Assembly (NCBI GenBank): GCA_949987565.1
Contig: OX465115.1
Location: 991,682-1,055,681, forward strand
Origin: Luidia sarsii
Taxonomy: Eukaryota > Echinodermata > Asteroidea > Paxillosida > Luidiidae
DNA: 64,000 nt
Direction of reading: 5' to 3'
Shown: in pieces, positions 35,898 through 48,844 of the stretch
How the letters are laid out: each line of letters starts with the position of its first letter
Position numbering within the stretch: position 1 is the first letter of the stretch
Made by a program: the position numbers and the translations under genes
Notes under the pieces: model-generated
Told to the model about the DNA's origin: nothing
Database searches by the model: none
What the model saw: the letters and a program-made list of their open reading frames with translations, nothing else

Positions 35898-37059
35898 CAT
35901 CCACTCCGACCCATGACGTCATCCACCCCGTTATAAATGCAGCATGAACATGTAAACAATAACATCCTTTATAGATCGCCAGGTATAGCACGACATATCA
36001 TCTCTCTATTTTGCAGCATAGCAGTGTAACAGACGGAGAAGTCAACTAACACATCGAGCAGCACTAAACCGTTATTTCAGTGTTACACTTACAGACGTAT
36101 AACAGTTTTACAAGCAAAGTCACGACCATCCATTTTCCCCTATTTTGGTTCAAATAACGGAGCTCGCTCGTGAAGGTATAATCAGCACCCCCAAAAAAAA
36201 AATTAAAAAAAATTAAAAAATTAATGAATGGAAACATTGAGTCATAAGTATTTCACAATTTCAAGTTCACCCCTACCCTACTCATAAGTACTGGGCGGCA
36301 GAATCAGGCGCCGACTTCGTCACCTTGTTTCCCATCAAAGCACACGACCGATGCACCACGGGGCAAACATGGACTCTGCGTCGGGCTCCGTTGGAACCAG
36401 CGTGCAACTGATAACGCTAATTAGAACACCGACGACCCCGTGCGTTAGGGAAGAAAAAAAACCCAGGGCACGCCAAGGGTCGTCCTTGTAAATAGTACAC
36501 GCAGTATTCGCTATTACATTAATATCATCACTTTATAGCAGTGTAATATAACGATACACAAAAAAACACAATTCGACTGAATGTATACTGTGAAAAATAT
36601 AACGACTTCCTTAAAAAATAGACTCTTCTCTCTTTTTATCCCGAACGGTTCAGAATATTCTCTTTGCGGCATCGAATACTGTTTTTGCCTCAAAAGATAT
36701 TTTGGCCCCAAAAGGCTTTGTTCTCTTCTTCTCCAGGCACACAAGGCAAGGACCATTATTTCCTCGTCTGAAGCACAAGATGTTCGACCAAGATATCGGA
36801 TTTCTATTTATATAAGGCTTGCAATGTGACCAGTCTTATAGTCTGGTCCTTACGCCGATGTTCCACCGGATAAAGAGCAATGTATCTGCGAAACACGACT
36901 ATGTAAATATATATTTAAAACTTAAAAAGAAATAAAATGATGGCGACAGCTAATTTCATTTTCTTCTTTTTTTCGCGCCAGTGAGGAAAGGCTGTATAGA
37001 CCTTAGAAAGGAAAGGCTATCGATCGGTTTGTGAAAGAATTTCATTCATTCATCTCAGA

Positions 37060-37115
37060 ATTTAGTGGGCCTGACGTTTCGATCTTAGCAGGACCTTTCT
37101 CAAAGGCAAAGTTGT
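37060..37115 (+). repeat. GACGTTTCGATCC-family module
   Basis: Reads GTGGGCCTGACGTTTCGATC, TTAGCAGGACCTTTCTCAAAGGC, one of the best preserved copies. Confidence 0.8.
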
Positions 37116-38864
37116 ATATCACTTTGTCATTCCAAAAGAAAACGGAAAAAGAAAAGAAACCCGATTCACCAATTGTGGCGACCTGGTTCACCAGTGAATG
37201 AAAATAATAAAAAGAATAAAATCAGATTTATTTCCTGCATTATTATGTTGCCTTTTCGGTGGCGTCGTGAACTTCTCTTTGCAATCTGTTTTTGCTTCAT
37301 CTCTCTCTCTTTTTTGGCACCGATTTGCAATGTGCATACACGCAGCACGATTTTGATTTTGAGGCAGAGAATTCCGGACACCGCATGCAAACCCTACACA
37401 ACTGGTATCCTGCTTGAGCGTGTAATGCAATGCATTCCCGTGTTACCAATTAATTTCTCTGCCTCAAATCGTCCTGGTATGAAAAAGTGCACGGCTCGCT
37501 ATGCGAGTCGGGCGCACTCGAACTAGAGCGAAATTCACCACCAGTTTACCACTGGTGACCACGCGGCACCAGACCGCTCATAACCTTCGCGCCGTCCCAG
37601 CACACGATGTCTAGAACGGACAATTCCGACTCACGGTGTCCGAATGCATTCGACTACGGCTTCGGTTTGCGTGCGAGTCTACGGAAGCCGCTGTGCCAGC
37701 GGCTACCAGCCAATCTCCATAGACGGGCGCGTTACTCGAAGCCGCAGCCAATGGATTCGCACGGGGCCCTGTGCGTCACCTTCAAGCACCGGGACCAACG
37801 TTAACGTAGTACCCTGCTTAACTCGGTAAGCTCCATATATAAATAACTCCTCAAGCTAATTCATCAATATCATCGCCAAAAGGTTAATAATTGAGTACAG
37901 ATTCAATTCTCGAGGTCGGCAGTGTTTTTGTTTGTTTCGTTTTTTTCTTTCTTTAAAAAAAAAATCATTAAAAAGAAAATATTGCACTTTTTGTTTTTCA
38001 AAATTCGTTTGGCCGACGATCGGTATATGTATATATATAGCCGGTGACGGATGATTTGAGTCCTTAGAAAAAAAAATTGGTGGCCGTAAAAAGTCCCAAT
38101 GTGTGTGAGGGGTGTAGGTTGCAACAACCTTGTTTATATAATGCGGCTGGTTTTTGTGTGTACACACGGCCGACCCGTGAGCGCAGTGTACACTTCACGC
38201 TGCCCCAGTCCCCGTGACGGTCACCCTCGATTGCAGACAGAGGTCAGAGGTTGGCGTGGTCAGTAGGCCTATATTTCAGCAGTTTCTGCTAACCTTGTCC
38301 GCCGACGAAGAAGGTGACCAACCCTCCCCCCCAACCAAAAAAAAAAAAAAAAAAAAAGGGGGCAGTAGGCCTATTGGTGTTGTGCGCTGTTTCTGGGTTG
38401 AGTCGGGAGGTAACTGATTCTTACCTTTTTTCATCCACAAGCCCCCAAAACAACTTTTACCAAGCAAGGTTACCAAATAACGCCATGGGCGCTCAACCAG
38501 TAGATATATATCTATATAAATATATATTTGCCAGGGGGCCCTTTAAGGTATCAACGTGTAGTTGGCACTGATCGTCCGATCGGTCACTCCCACAGTCGAT
38601 GTGTTGTTGGTGCGGCTTTCCAAGTGCACGTTTCGGCCAGCGGTAATTCTCACCCCTCCGCTCAAGTTCGTCGTGAGCGCAGACCTTGCGAAGATCGAAG
38701 CGGCGTTCCATACTTTTACGCCGCCCCCAACACACACACAATAAACGCGTCTCACTGAAAGCCGGCCTCGTCGGGCAAAAAATAACTCCGACGGGCGCAC
38801 CTTTTTGAGGTTGCTGTCTTGTTTTCTCTCTCTCTCTCTCTCGTGATTTTTTCGCGTGGCGTCG

Positions 38865-41800
38865 TCAGTGGACGAACTGTCCGTGGAATGACAGCGGACA
38901 TTCGACATCGGCCGGGATGTCGGCTCGAGACAGCTCCTTCATATCTTTGGCGTCGAGAACGAGCAGAAAAGCCCGACCGGTCTGGGAGTTGAGGACGCTG
39001 GATAGAATCACACCTAATGACCAGAGGAAAAAGAGAAAAAGTCGAACACGAGTGAATCCCCAATTTCTAAACGACTTTCAGGCCCTCTGGTGTTTTTGTT
39101 TGTAATGTCCCTGTTTATCTGACCATTCTTAAAGCACCTTGCAACGGGTTGGGTTTACTTTGAATGGTACCAGTATGGTGTCCTTGTCATATGTGACCCG
39201 GCACAGCATAATGAGGAATAACCCCACTTTTGAGATTTTGAGGTTTTCTAATGATGTGAAAGAGAGTATACCATTAGCTTTCAAATGATATCAAAATATA
39301 ATATCCTCTAATACTTAAAATTTCCGAAAATTTAAAAAAAAAGAAAATTGATTTGTAATCGAATTGTAAAGATACTTAAACTTCAGGCGTTGTTTACTCA
39401 AAAAGTGTTTTGGTGGGATATTTCTCATGTCGTTGTGCCGGGTCACATATTCTAGTGTGATCCTAATAGACCAATGTCTGCATGCCATCACGTGATTTTT
39501 AGTGGGTATTTTTGCATCTCATTTGGTGCGGAACATGAGTGGATATGAGCAAAGAAGACTGTCGTATTGTCCACATTCTTCTTTGTACATTTCCATCGCT
39601 GCTCTGTGCCAAATGAGATATGCAAAGATACCAATCACATGATGGCATGTAAACAGTGGTCGTGCAATCGATCTATTCATGAGCATATAGCAGATAACAC
39701 GTGGGGCTGTGTACGGTTCTGTTTGGGCATGGGTGGGGAGGGGGGTTTGAGAAAAGGTGACTCTGCATAAATCTATTTCCAATGATTCCCATTTTCAGAA
39801 TCACACAAACAAATATTTGACCTTACTTTACTGCATCAAGTAGACATACCAGTGAGAGTCAGCATTGTACTTATTTTTCTCTCCCGTCTCCCGACCCCTA
39901 AACTCAATGACTTCAACAAGGTTGGGTTGTTTTTCCCCGAGACGATCTGTAGCAAAGCGTGACCCAGTTGGCGTGGTTGCGACCTCGGCGTGACGTAACG
40001 ACTATGGTCGCGTATTAGACCGAGGAGTCATTAGGCCCCGCCCACTCAACGTTTTCGACCAATCACAAGACGGTGTACGGAAGGACAGACGCAGTAAAAC
40101 AATCACGTTGCAAAATGGAAACACAAGTCGGCGCCATGTTTATCTGACCAAACGGTCGGGGAGTCAGTTGAACTTCAACGTTAAAAGAAGTCTGTCTTGT
40201 GGCACTGCACTCTAAGGTGGTTTTCGAAATGAAGGCTTAGGCTCGGGCTCAGGCTTCGTGAAAATCCAGATTTGGTTTCAGAATTTGAAGGTTTGTTGGC
40301 TTGATAGGTACAGGCACGGTATTCCCCAAGAAACTGCAGGCCAAACGCTTGTTTTTAGATGCCTGTGATATTATAACGAGTAAGATTTAATATGATCGAA
40401 GCCTGAGCCCGAGCCATAAGCCTTCATTTCGAAAACTTGTCCCAACTAAAACACTGCAAGTAGGCCTATCTATCGGGAGCACCGAGTGCGTGTCTTTCAC
40501 GGAGCAATTCGGCGAAATTTACGGAGCCTGTCGACACCGGTTTCTTGTTTTGTCGCAGCGTCAATCTTTGTGAACAGCAATGCATACATAATATAGAATT
40601 CAGAAAGATCGTCAGTGGCCAAATTTGTGCACGTTGTTATGGAGAGTCGTTATGGCGAAATGCGTTGCGGGTCCAGCCATGGTCCAACCTATATCTCTGT
40701 ATAATCAGCCAAGGTCGATATTGGATAGCAAGTACATTTTCTTATCAAGAACCCCCCCCCCATCCCCCATCCCCGTTGTACAGTCTACAGTGTCAGGCTA
40801 CTCTGTCAATCTATATTGTAAGGCCAACATCATGACTGCAATGTCCTTTGTGAACGTGCTGGAACTACTTTCTCACCGTCATCCTCCTCTACTGCATCCG
40901 GGGCCTCCACAAAGACGGGCTCGGAGGGATAGCAGAACTCCTCGTGCCAGACGACGCACTTTTGGGTCTCCATATTCGCCTTGACAATCTGCATGAAATA
41001 AAAAATAGTGCCAGAAAAGGAGATCCATTAGTATCAGCACAGATCCTCACACTTTCCCTCAGATTTTGGTGAACTATGAGAGACTCACCCAGCTTCCCGT
41101 GCCTTATCTTGCCAGTTGTGCTGAGATCCCCAAAATTTATTTCTTGTTATTGTGCGGAGGTGAAAACATTGTTCGTGCATGCTGACGCCATTTTGTCGCG
41201 TTCCTTGAACGCGGGTGCGTAAAATCCGCCTTGTTACCGGAAGGCACCAGACTGCTGGTCGGATCGTGTCCAATTGTGGCTTTGTTAAGGCCCTTTATGA
41301 ATCCATGGATCAGGCTCAGGCTTCGTCTCTGTCTGACAAAACCTGAAAATCCAAAAATGCGTCCTTCCAAAGCCCGTATAGCCTTAGAAATGAAGCCATA
41401 GAAATGAAGCCATAAAGCCTCAGCCATATAGTCAAATGGAATTGCCTGCAGCCACTTGCGAGCGGTTTCCATAGGTACATGTGCAATGTGAAGCCATAGC
41501 CAATAAATTCGGATAGCCCCCCCAAAAAAAAAATTAAAAAAAAATTACCAAATTACAAACACACTAAAAGGTCAAAAACTTGCTTTTAATTATATTTTTC
41601 TGTCATTTTGGGCATCAAAATTTCAATTCTGGCTGCCATCAGTACATTTTGAAGGATATCGGTAATTGTGGCGGCGCTTAAATTCTCAGGAGGTTTTTTT
41701 TTTTTTTTTTTTTGACTTGCTTAACGTTATCTTATATGTAAATGTTTGTGGACTTAATTTATATGTAATTTAATTTAGACTTAATTTAACTTGAGATAGT

Positions 41801-44800
41801 TGTCGATTTTTGTGCACTAACCTCATTGCCCCTTTTGTTTTTGCCTAAGTTGTAAATAAAGGTTTGTTGCAAAATTCAAATTCTCAGGAGGTTTTAGTTC
41901 GTCGGCTACGATTCGAGAGCTCTGGGGTTCGACTCACCGTGTTGACGAACTCTCCGAGTTCCCTGTTGCAGTTGCCGTACGCGTACTTGTACGGCCGACC
42001 GTTGACTCGCTGGTTGATATTGGGCATATCGAAGCCTGCGCAGTGCACAGACGAAGGTAAGAAGAATGGTAATTATTATAACACGATGCTATGCGTCGAA
42101 GAGAATGTAATTCAATGAGGGTTTGCCCGATATTCGAACCCGCCACACCGACCCCGACCAGCTCGGCGGTCAAGTGGTTAATACGTCTGCACTAGAAAGC
42201 GGGAGAAGCGGGTTCGAATCCCACCCGAGCTGTCTGATATTGTTTTTACATCAGGCATCGGGCAAAGCACAGAGCACTCAGTGTTTATCACGTCGACCAG
42301 GGCAAACCCTCATTGAAGAAAGGTAAATTCACCGCAGTCATGAAAAAATAAACACTGCCAGCAATCACTTTCGGGAAAATTTGATAACATGAACAGTTTC
42401 TTGTCACAATGCTATACACTATTATATCGAAGGAGTGATAAAGTTTGACATTTTTCAGTGAGAATAATGTACAGCCAACGTATACCAGGATGATTGTGTT
42501 TGTGTGCATCTATTGGTAGATATGATCATTATTGAGCTTCAGATAGCACAAGAAAGGTCTGGGTTGAATAGGCTGATTACGCAACCAATGTTTACATGCC
42601 ATCACGTGACTTACAGTGGGTATTTTTGCATCTCATTTGGTGCAGAACAGGAGTGTAAATGAGCAAAGAACACTATCATATTGTCCACATTCTTTTTGTA
42701 CATTTCCATCGCTGCTCTGTGCCAAATAAGATGCAAAAATATCCACTATAAGTCACGTGATGGCATGGAAATTACAGTGGTCGCGCAATCGGTCTATTGG
42801 CTGAAACACAAGCGAGGGCTAGGATGGCGAATTGGACAGATACATTCGCCGCATTATACAGCAGGTTGACTGGGCAGAGGAGGTGGGGACCAAGACCACT
42901 CACCGATGGGGGAAATGATCTCGTACTTGAGGAAGATGACGCCATCGTCTTGGAGTACTGCTGTTGCTTTCGTGTCTGGAAGAGTGACTAGATTAACATT
43001 GCGAGGGGCCGTTTTCTGAGAGCGGAGAAAAACAGAAAATTACAGGGTTTCATTCTTGTTAATGACGGCGAGTTCTTAATAATTGTCAGTAGATTTCAAA
43101 GGGGAGGAGCGAGAGGAGAGAAGGAGGGAGATATGGCAGAAAATAAAAAAGAGGGAGAGGGGAGGAGAAAGGAGAAAGAGGGAGGAAGAAGAGGCGAGAA
43201 AGGAAGAGGGTGAGGAAGAGGAGTAGAGAAGAGGAGGAAAGCGAGAAGAGAAGAGGAAGAGAAGAGGAAGAGAAGAGGAAGAGAAGAGGAAGAGAAGAGG
43301 AAGAGAAGAGGAAGAGAAGAGGAAGAGAAGAGGAAGAGAAGAGGAAGAGAAGAGGAAGAGAAGAGGAAGAGAAGAGGAAGAGAAGAGGAAGAGAAGAGGA
43401 AGAGAAGAGGAAGAGAAGAGGAAGAGAAGAGGAAGAGAAGAGGAAGAGAAGAGGAAGAGAAGAGGAAGAGAAGAGGAAGAGAAGAGGAAGAGAAGAGGAA
43501 GAGAAGAGGAAGAGAAGAGGAAGAGAAGAGGAAGAGAAGAGGAAGAGAAGAGGAAGAGAAGAGGGAGAGAAGAGGAAGAGAAGAGGAAGAGAAGAGGAAG
43601 AGAAGAGGAAGAGAAGAGGAAGAGGAAAACAAGAAGTGGGGGAGGGAAAAGAAGTGGAGGAAAGGGAGAAGAGGAGGAGGAAGATGATGAGAAGTAGGTG
43701 GGTGAGGAAGAAGAGGCGAGAAAGAAGGAGGAGGGGAGGGGAGGAAGAGGAGTAGAGAAGATGAGGAAGGTGAGAAGAGAAGAAGGTTCGAGGAGAAGGA
43801 GGTGGGTGAGGAAGGAGGAAAAGAGTAAGAGAGGGACGATGAGGATGCAGGCCCATGCACTCACCAGGTCGACGTCCACGGGCAGGACGAACCTCCGGAC
43901 CTCGGCCCTGGGGAAGTTCCTCTTGCCCTGCTGGTCGCCGTGCCGCAGGTAGTCCAGGTAGAACTTCTTGATCAGCGAGTCGTCGGGGAAGCAGCAGATG
44001 TCGAAGACGATGCAGCCGCCGGTCTCGTAGGCGTTGACGATGTGCATGCCGAAGAGCGGGCCGGCCGCGAAGCGGAGCGGCAGCACCGAGCCGTCCGCCT
44101 TGCGCACCACGTGGAAGAGGGAGATGTCCGTGGGGTCGAAGGTCAGGCACTGGCAGACGGGGATGCGGCGGACCACCGAGGTGGCCAGCTTGGGGACGTC
44201 GATGAAGAGCGTCTGCTCCAGGAAGACGAAGTAGCGCTCCGTCATGCCGAAGCTGTGGTAGTAGGAGGGCCGGGTCTTGTAACGGGACGGGATGGTGCAC
44301 ACGATCTGGGCCGAGTTGGTCGGGTCCTCTGTTGGCGGATAGTAGAGATGTTGGTCGTTTGAATTTAACCCAAATACAAAGAAAGGGCAGCCTCCCCCCC
44401 CCAAGTTCCAGAAAGTTGGGAAGAAGGCTATCCTTCCTCTCCCACCTCCTCCTTCTCCCCATCTTCCTTCCTCCTCCTCTACCCTCCTCCCCCCCTTTCC
44501 TCCACTTCTCCCCCCCCCCCTCACCTTTGTTTTTGTGGTTGAACTTGATGATGTTGTAGTTGCAGCCCGTGAAGTACGACGTGCCTATGTTGTACGTGGT
44601 GCCGTCGTGGTCGACCTGCCCATGCGCTGTGGCCGTCATCGTCCAAAAGGCGCGAAACAGGTCGAGCTGAAAGCAAAGAGAGAGAGAGAGAGAGAGAGGG
44701 GGGGTTAGATGCAGCACAAGAGCCAGGTTGGTGTTGCAATGCCTTAAGACCACCATGGGGCTATCTGGTTTCTAGTTCAGCCTTGACATTGCGTCTGTTT

Positions 44801-46274
44801 TTCAATGCAACTTTCACTTTCTACCACTGAGTATCGTTGCCAAATTCTGGCATATTGACCAAACAGCATATCATACTACACTCATATCCTACTCAGTAAG
44901 GCCTACAGTATCGAGCTGCTGGTTGACGTATACGGTCATGTACTTTCCATCAGCTAGTATCTTTTCTCTCCCTCGAGATTTCTTCACTTCATCCGTGGAG
45001 GTGTGGCCACCACACAAGGTGCTTCGATCTTGAGGAAACGACCCTAAAGAGTGTCTGGTTTCGAGACATGGGGTTCTCCGTGGTTCAGGGGCTTCGGGTA
45101 TAACAGCATGCCGAGAATGAAGCGGTTAAGTTTGCGGTGACACGCCACGTCAGACATCTCTGCTGAGGTGGAATATGGCTCTGAAAAGACCCGGTCACAC
45201 TCCAGAGAGTTGACAGTCTATCTCGCAAGAGATGACTGACAAGGTGTTGCCGTTTCCACTCTGTGCTTCCACCGTGCAAGCCTTCTAATCTTCATCTATA
45301 GACGAGATTCTTGTCAAGAGAGGCCCGTCTCCGTCTCTATTCCAGGGTATGGTCGGTCCGGTTAGATTTTCTCTTTAAACCAAAGAACGAGTGCAGTTCA
45401 ATTATTGCACAATCAGAACCGGTCCGCCTGACATCTGCGCGTCATGTATTCTGTGTCGCCCTAGGGCGGTTTTGATTGAGCGTGTTGATTGGTCCATCGG
45501 CCATTGGGGGGAAAGAGAAGACATTCAGGTGGAGTGTATGGGGTCTTGAACGGCTTAGCAGATGAGTGTGTTATACACAAGTCTACATCGTAATTGCTCA
45601 AGTTCGTGGGTGTGCCCAGAACTATGCAAGTGTTGAGTTCAAGAGGATTGTTGAAGGGTTCTTTTTTTTCAAGACCTGGCACCAGTCTGAAACCAGTCGC
45701 GTCAGAGCAAGGTGTCACCAAAACACTGCGAAAGGTCCCTTTTTTCATAATCTGCATTGCTTTAGGGCAGTGCTAAGATGATTTTCGTACGCACAGTTTT
45801 TTTTCACATCGTGCTTAGCTTTGAGGTAAGTGACGTCATCACCTTTCGTGGTTTTTTTTTTAGGCCCGCTTACCTTGGGGCCCGTGCTGAGATCGTCGAT
45901 GTCGATCCGAATAGGCTCGTGGGTCTCGGACGAGGTGTACATCTCGTCGCCGATCTTGTACAGGTTGATGAGGTTGTTGTCCGTGGTGGCCACGGGGATG
46001 AAGTGGCTGACGAACCGCTCCAGGATGTTCTTGCACGGGTCCGGGATGCCCATGGTGCCAAACTCGCCGTAGATGATCTTGTTGTACTTGCGCGCCTTGG
46101 TGTAGGCGTCGCTGCGCAGGAAGCGGTTCTGGTAGGTGACGCGGCCCCGGCCGAAGCTGAAGCGGTGCAGCAGGGCCAAGCCGTCGAACCAGTGCTGGTA
46201 TGACGTGTCGCCGACCTCGAACAGCCCAGGACCCACTCTGATCAGGCTCCCCTTCAGCCAGTGAGGTAGCTGGC
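38865..46274 (-). CDS. beta-carotene oxygenase family protein (BCO1/BCO2-like), first exon missing
   Basis: Non-haem iron carotenoid cleavage enzyme, probably converting carotenoids to retinoids or apocarotenals. Exons in transcript order: 46274-45874, 44666-44525, 44328-43865, 43015-42904, 42035-41938, 40988-40877 and 39013-38865. All junctions are GT..AG, phases agree, and the exons give about 491 residues before TGA. Motifs seen: LPHWLKGSLIRVGPGLFE, HWFDGLALLHRF, the family signature PDPCKN, and the four iron-ligand histidines in TATAHGQ, YYHSFGMTE, MHIVNAYE and the C-terminal FHGQF. WHEEFCYPSEPVFVEAP and LLVLDAKDMKELSRA are also typical. The exon at 46274 starts in phase 1, so a short upstream exon with the initiator Met is required. 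It resembles both BCO1 and BCO2, so I assign no finer symbol. Its introns carry a TA-flanked MITE, two long-TIR MITEs and an 11-bp array. Confidence 0.94.
39192..39447. mobile_element. TA-flanked MITE, copy 1, in the last oxygenase intron
   Basis: Flanked by TA at 39190-39191 and 39448-39449. Ends are TGTGACCCGGCACA and TGTGCCGGGTCACA. The interior (AGTATACCATTAGCTTTC, AAAAAGTGTTTTGGTGGGA) is shared almost fully with 55291-55540. The TA target suggests Tc1/mariner-type mobilisation. Confidence 0.92.
39465..39677. mobile_element. long-TIR MITE, copy 1
   Basis: Begins AATAGACCAATG, then CATGCCATCACGTGATTTTTAG and TTTGCATCTCATTTGGTGC; ends with ATGATGGCATG and GCAATCGATCTATT, forming long inverted arms. 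It lies 17 bases after the end of the TA-flanked MITE. Copies at 42567-42798 and 62098-62329. Confidence 0.85.
40220..40436. mobile_element. MITE with GTTTTCGAAATGAAGGCTTA ends
   Basis: The left arm of about 38 bases (GTTTTCGAAATGAAGGCTTA, GGCTCGGGCTCAGGCTTCG) is nearly perfectly complementary to the right arm (CGAAGCCTGAGCCCGAGCC, ATAAGCCTTCATTTCGAAAAC). Related fragments occur at about 4000-4115, 41290-41480 and 62880-63080. Confidence 0.85.
42165..42325 (+). repeat. tRNA-derived SINE, family 2, best copy
   Basis: CTCGGCGGTCAAGTGGTTAA (box A region), GTCTGCACTAGAAAGC, and a near-perfect box B GGGTTCGAATCCC, then the GGCATCGGGCAAAGCACAG tail. It lies in an oxygenase intron in antisense orientation to the gene. 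Confidence 0.75.
42567..42798. mobile_element. long-TIR MITE, copy 2
   Basis: AATAGGCTGATTACGCAACC at the left and GGTCGCGCAATCGGTCTATT at the right. Shared inner arms CATGCCATCACGTGACTTA and TAAGTCACGTGATGGCATG. Located in an oxygenase intron. Confidence 0.88.
43240..43630 (+). repeat. 11-bp tandem array GAGGAAGAGAA in an oxygenase intron
   Basis: About 35 near-identical units within a purine-rich stretch (43090-43850). Because 11 is not a multiple of three, all frames give the same 11-residue repeat (REEEEKRKRRG, or LPLLFLFSSSS on the other strand). A long minus-strand open frame joins this array to real oxygenase exons and should not be taken as a protein. Confidence 0.97.
45115..45290. 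repeat. dispersed hairpin repeat (GTTTGCGGTGACAC family)
   Basis: AAGTTTGCGGTGACACGCCA, GGCTCTGAAAAGACC and CTTCCACCGTGCAAGCCTTC match the copies near 18190, 19258 and 55040. Lies in the oxygenase intron between 44667 and 45873. Confidence 0.65.
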
Positions 46275-47280
46275 CTGCGCCACGCCAACGAAAGACCCAA
46301 GGCAAAAGAAAAACACACACAGGAACCACATTAAATCAAGTTATACCAAAGCGTGATCAAGTAACACAGAACATGACTGAGTAGGGCAAACAACACTTTG
46401 GAAATCACAGACGGTTGAGGTATTTGGGGTTTCAAGTATAGGATTAGAGTTAATGAGGAACATTCTCTTCGACGTATATATCATTATGAGGCCCTAAGCC
46501 TACATCTTATATAAATATGAGATCCCGGGCTGTTGTTGAGTGTGCGTGGGTCAGTGGAGAACCGGATGAACTCAATGGTTCTAACATCATACTCCCTCAG
46601 TCGTCAGGAGACTGTCAGGATTCAGGAAGTGAGGCCTTCTTATAAATACATGTAATCACGATGCAGATGACGTGGCAGTAATGCTAGTGTGCTTTGGCCG
46701 TGCATTGACCATCCTCATATGGAAGACTGAGGACCTATTGGTTAGAGTCCAAAATCTCATCTGGATGCCAGCAAAAGCACTTTCAAAGCCTGAATCATAT
46801 CAAAATACATTGCTGATGTAACAAAAAACGTCTAGCAACACTTGATTGATGTGGGTTTTTTGGACCAACACAATCAGACAGTCAGGCCTTCGTTGCCTGG
46901 TAATTGGTCAAACTGTTCATTGAACGAAAAACCCAGCATTTTCCGCTCTTGGACTCTTGGACTTGGACCAACAAAATATATCAACCATTCTTCTCCCACT
47001 CTCTTTCTCTAGCTCTCCCTCCGCTCACAAAATCTCCACCCTGAGGGAACCTTTCAAGTCTGAAATGGCTCGCAGGGCCGGCCTGCTCGGGACAGGAGGT
47101 GGGGGGAGGGTGACGGCCTGAAGGGGAGGGGGGGGGCATTGTACGACCACGGCACATAATTTATGGGGGCCCCGATGCATGCAGACAGCAGACAAAATGG
47201 AATTTTATGGGAGTGGCGCCCCCAGAGGCCCGGGAAGCCCAATTCCATCCTGACTCTTGGACGGGGGAGGGAGGGGGTGA
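46275..47280. other. upstream intron or flank of the oxygenase gene
   Basis: The required upstream coding exon was looked for here and further right on the minus strand and not recognised. No repeat family assigned. Confidence 0.4.
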
Positions 47281-47289
47281 TTCTTAATT

Positions 47290-47690
47290 AAGTGGAGCAG
47301 GGCAGGGAAGGGCAGGGAAGGGCAAGGCCGAGCAGAGTAGAGCAGGACAGAGCAGAGCAGGGCAGAGCAGGGCAGGGTAGGACACAGCAGGGCAAGGTAT
47401 GACAGAGCAGGGCAGAGCAGAGTAGGCACAAGCAGGGCAGAGCAGAGCAGAGCAGAGCAGGGCAGAGCAGAGCAGAGCAGAGCAGAGCAGTGCAGGGCAG
47501 GGCAGGGCAGGGCAGAGCAGAGCAGAGCAGAGCAGGGCAGGGCAGAGCAGTACAGGGCAGGGCAGAATAGAGCCAGGCACAGCAGGGCAGAGCAGACAAT
47601 GCAGGACAGGGCTGGGCCGAGTACATCAAAGCAGGGAAGGGAAGACAAGGGTATAGGGAAGGACTGGGCACAACAGACCAGACCAGAGTA
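47290..47690 (+). repeat. 5-bp array AGAGC/AGGGC
   Basis: About 80 units of GAGCA, GGGCA or AGGCA. Simple sequence. Confidence 0.95.
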
Positions 47691-48473
47691 GAACTAAACA
47701 GAATCACAGATCACCCCAGAACGCGAGCATGAAACAGGATCAACCACCCACTTTGGTAATAGCCTACCCTCTTCAATATCTGATAATGGTGCAACTTCTT
47801 TCTTTCAAGATTTGCCTTTCAGATTATCTCGGATGTGGGAGTGTAAGGCCAACATGGGAACAAGAGACAAACCATGCCTGAACCTTCGGGGGAAAAAATG
47901 AAGCCGGGACAGTATTACTTTTAAAGAAGAAGAAAAAAAAAGCCTGCACCCACATTCCGAGTTTTTGGTGCAAAGACACACCCTCAGCAACTGGGTTTTT
48001 TTGGGGGGGTTACTGTGATGCTGTGCAAAAGGAGGGAGGGGTGGGTGGCGGAGAGGGGAGGGAGGGGTGGACTGGTGCAGGGAGCTGGTGGGGGTACAGA
48101 CGATCGACGGGACTGGAGCAGAAGTTTAAGCGATCAGGGGGGGGACCCGGCCAGACGGTAGGGGACAGTCACCGAGCAGAGACCCAGAAAGCCCCGGGTA
48201 AAACGTCTGGGACAGCCGGGCAGTCGGCCTCCCGCCCGCCCTAGAGAAAGGAGGAGGGAGGAAGGGAGGGAGGGAGGGGGGGGGGAGAACTGGGTAAAGA
48301 AGCCGGTCGGCTGGTCGGTGTATTTTAGAAACTAGACTAGAGCAGCCCTCTGGACCTGCCTGCACTGCCTGAGCGGAGCCGAATGAAGCCGGCGGAGGAG
48401 GAGGTTGAGTGGAGGGGCTGGGGGCTGGGGTTGGACCGCTCGGTGTTAAAGGCTACAGCACGGAGGGGCTGGC

Positions 48474-48480
48474 CTGCTTG

Positions 48481-48564
<84 letters not shown>

Positions 48565-48567
48565 CTT
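48474..48567 (+). repeat. CCTG tetranucleotide microsatellite
   Basis: About 23 perfect CCTG repeats, bracketed by CTTG variants at both ends. Confidence 0.97.
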
Positions 48568-48844
48568 GCCACCGCAGGGGCCGGTTACATTTAGGACCCC
48601 GTTAACCAAAAAAAAAAGAGCAAAAATGCCGACGGAAAAAATAGGGGGGAAAAGGAACGAAAAAAAACCACCACGAAATCTGGGGGTTGCTTTCTTGTCG
48701 TCTGAGGCAGGCCTCAGGGTTTGGCCTGAATATTCCAGCTCGGCGAACGAGCTGAAATTCTTCGGGGGTTGTAGCTCAAGTGTCAATGCCCTCTCGTCTT
48801 GCACAATATGCGAGTTGTTTAAAAAAAGAAATCCTTCCAGATCT

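Larger units (their letters stand above)
33076..38864. other. intergenic DNA and probable 3' flank of the oxygenase gene
   Basis: Moderately AT-rich, with a CT microsatellite at 34330-34432, a MITE at 35755-35897 and repeat modules at 35110-35212 and 37060-37112. The part next to 38865 should contain the oxygenase 3' UTR on the minus strand. No clear poly(A) signal was assigned and no coding exon recognised. Confidence 0.4.

Noticed and set aside
42168..42235. A Ser/Leu-type tRNA gene
   Set aside because: Same reasoning: it recurs at 2541 and 3108 with a common SINE tail, and the acceptor stem does not close convincingly.
43076..44756. Minus-strand open frames of 482 and 556 codons
   Set aside because: They run through real oxygenase exons, an intron and the 11-bp array. 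The splice-consistent reading with intact iron ligands is the real gene.
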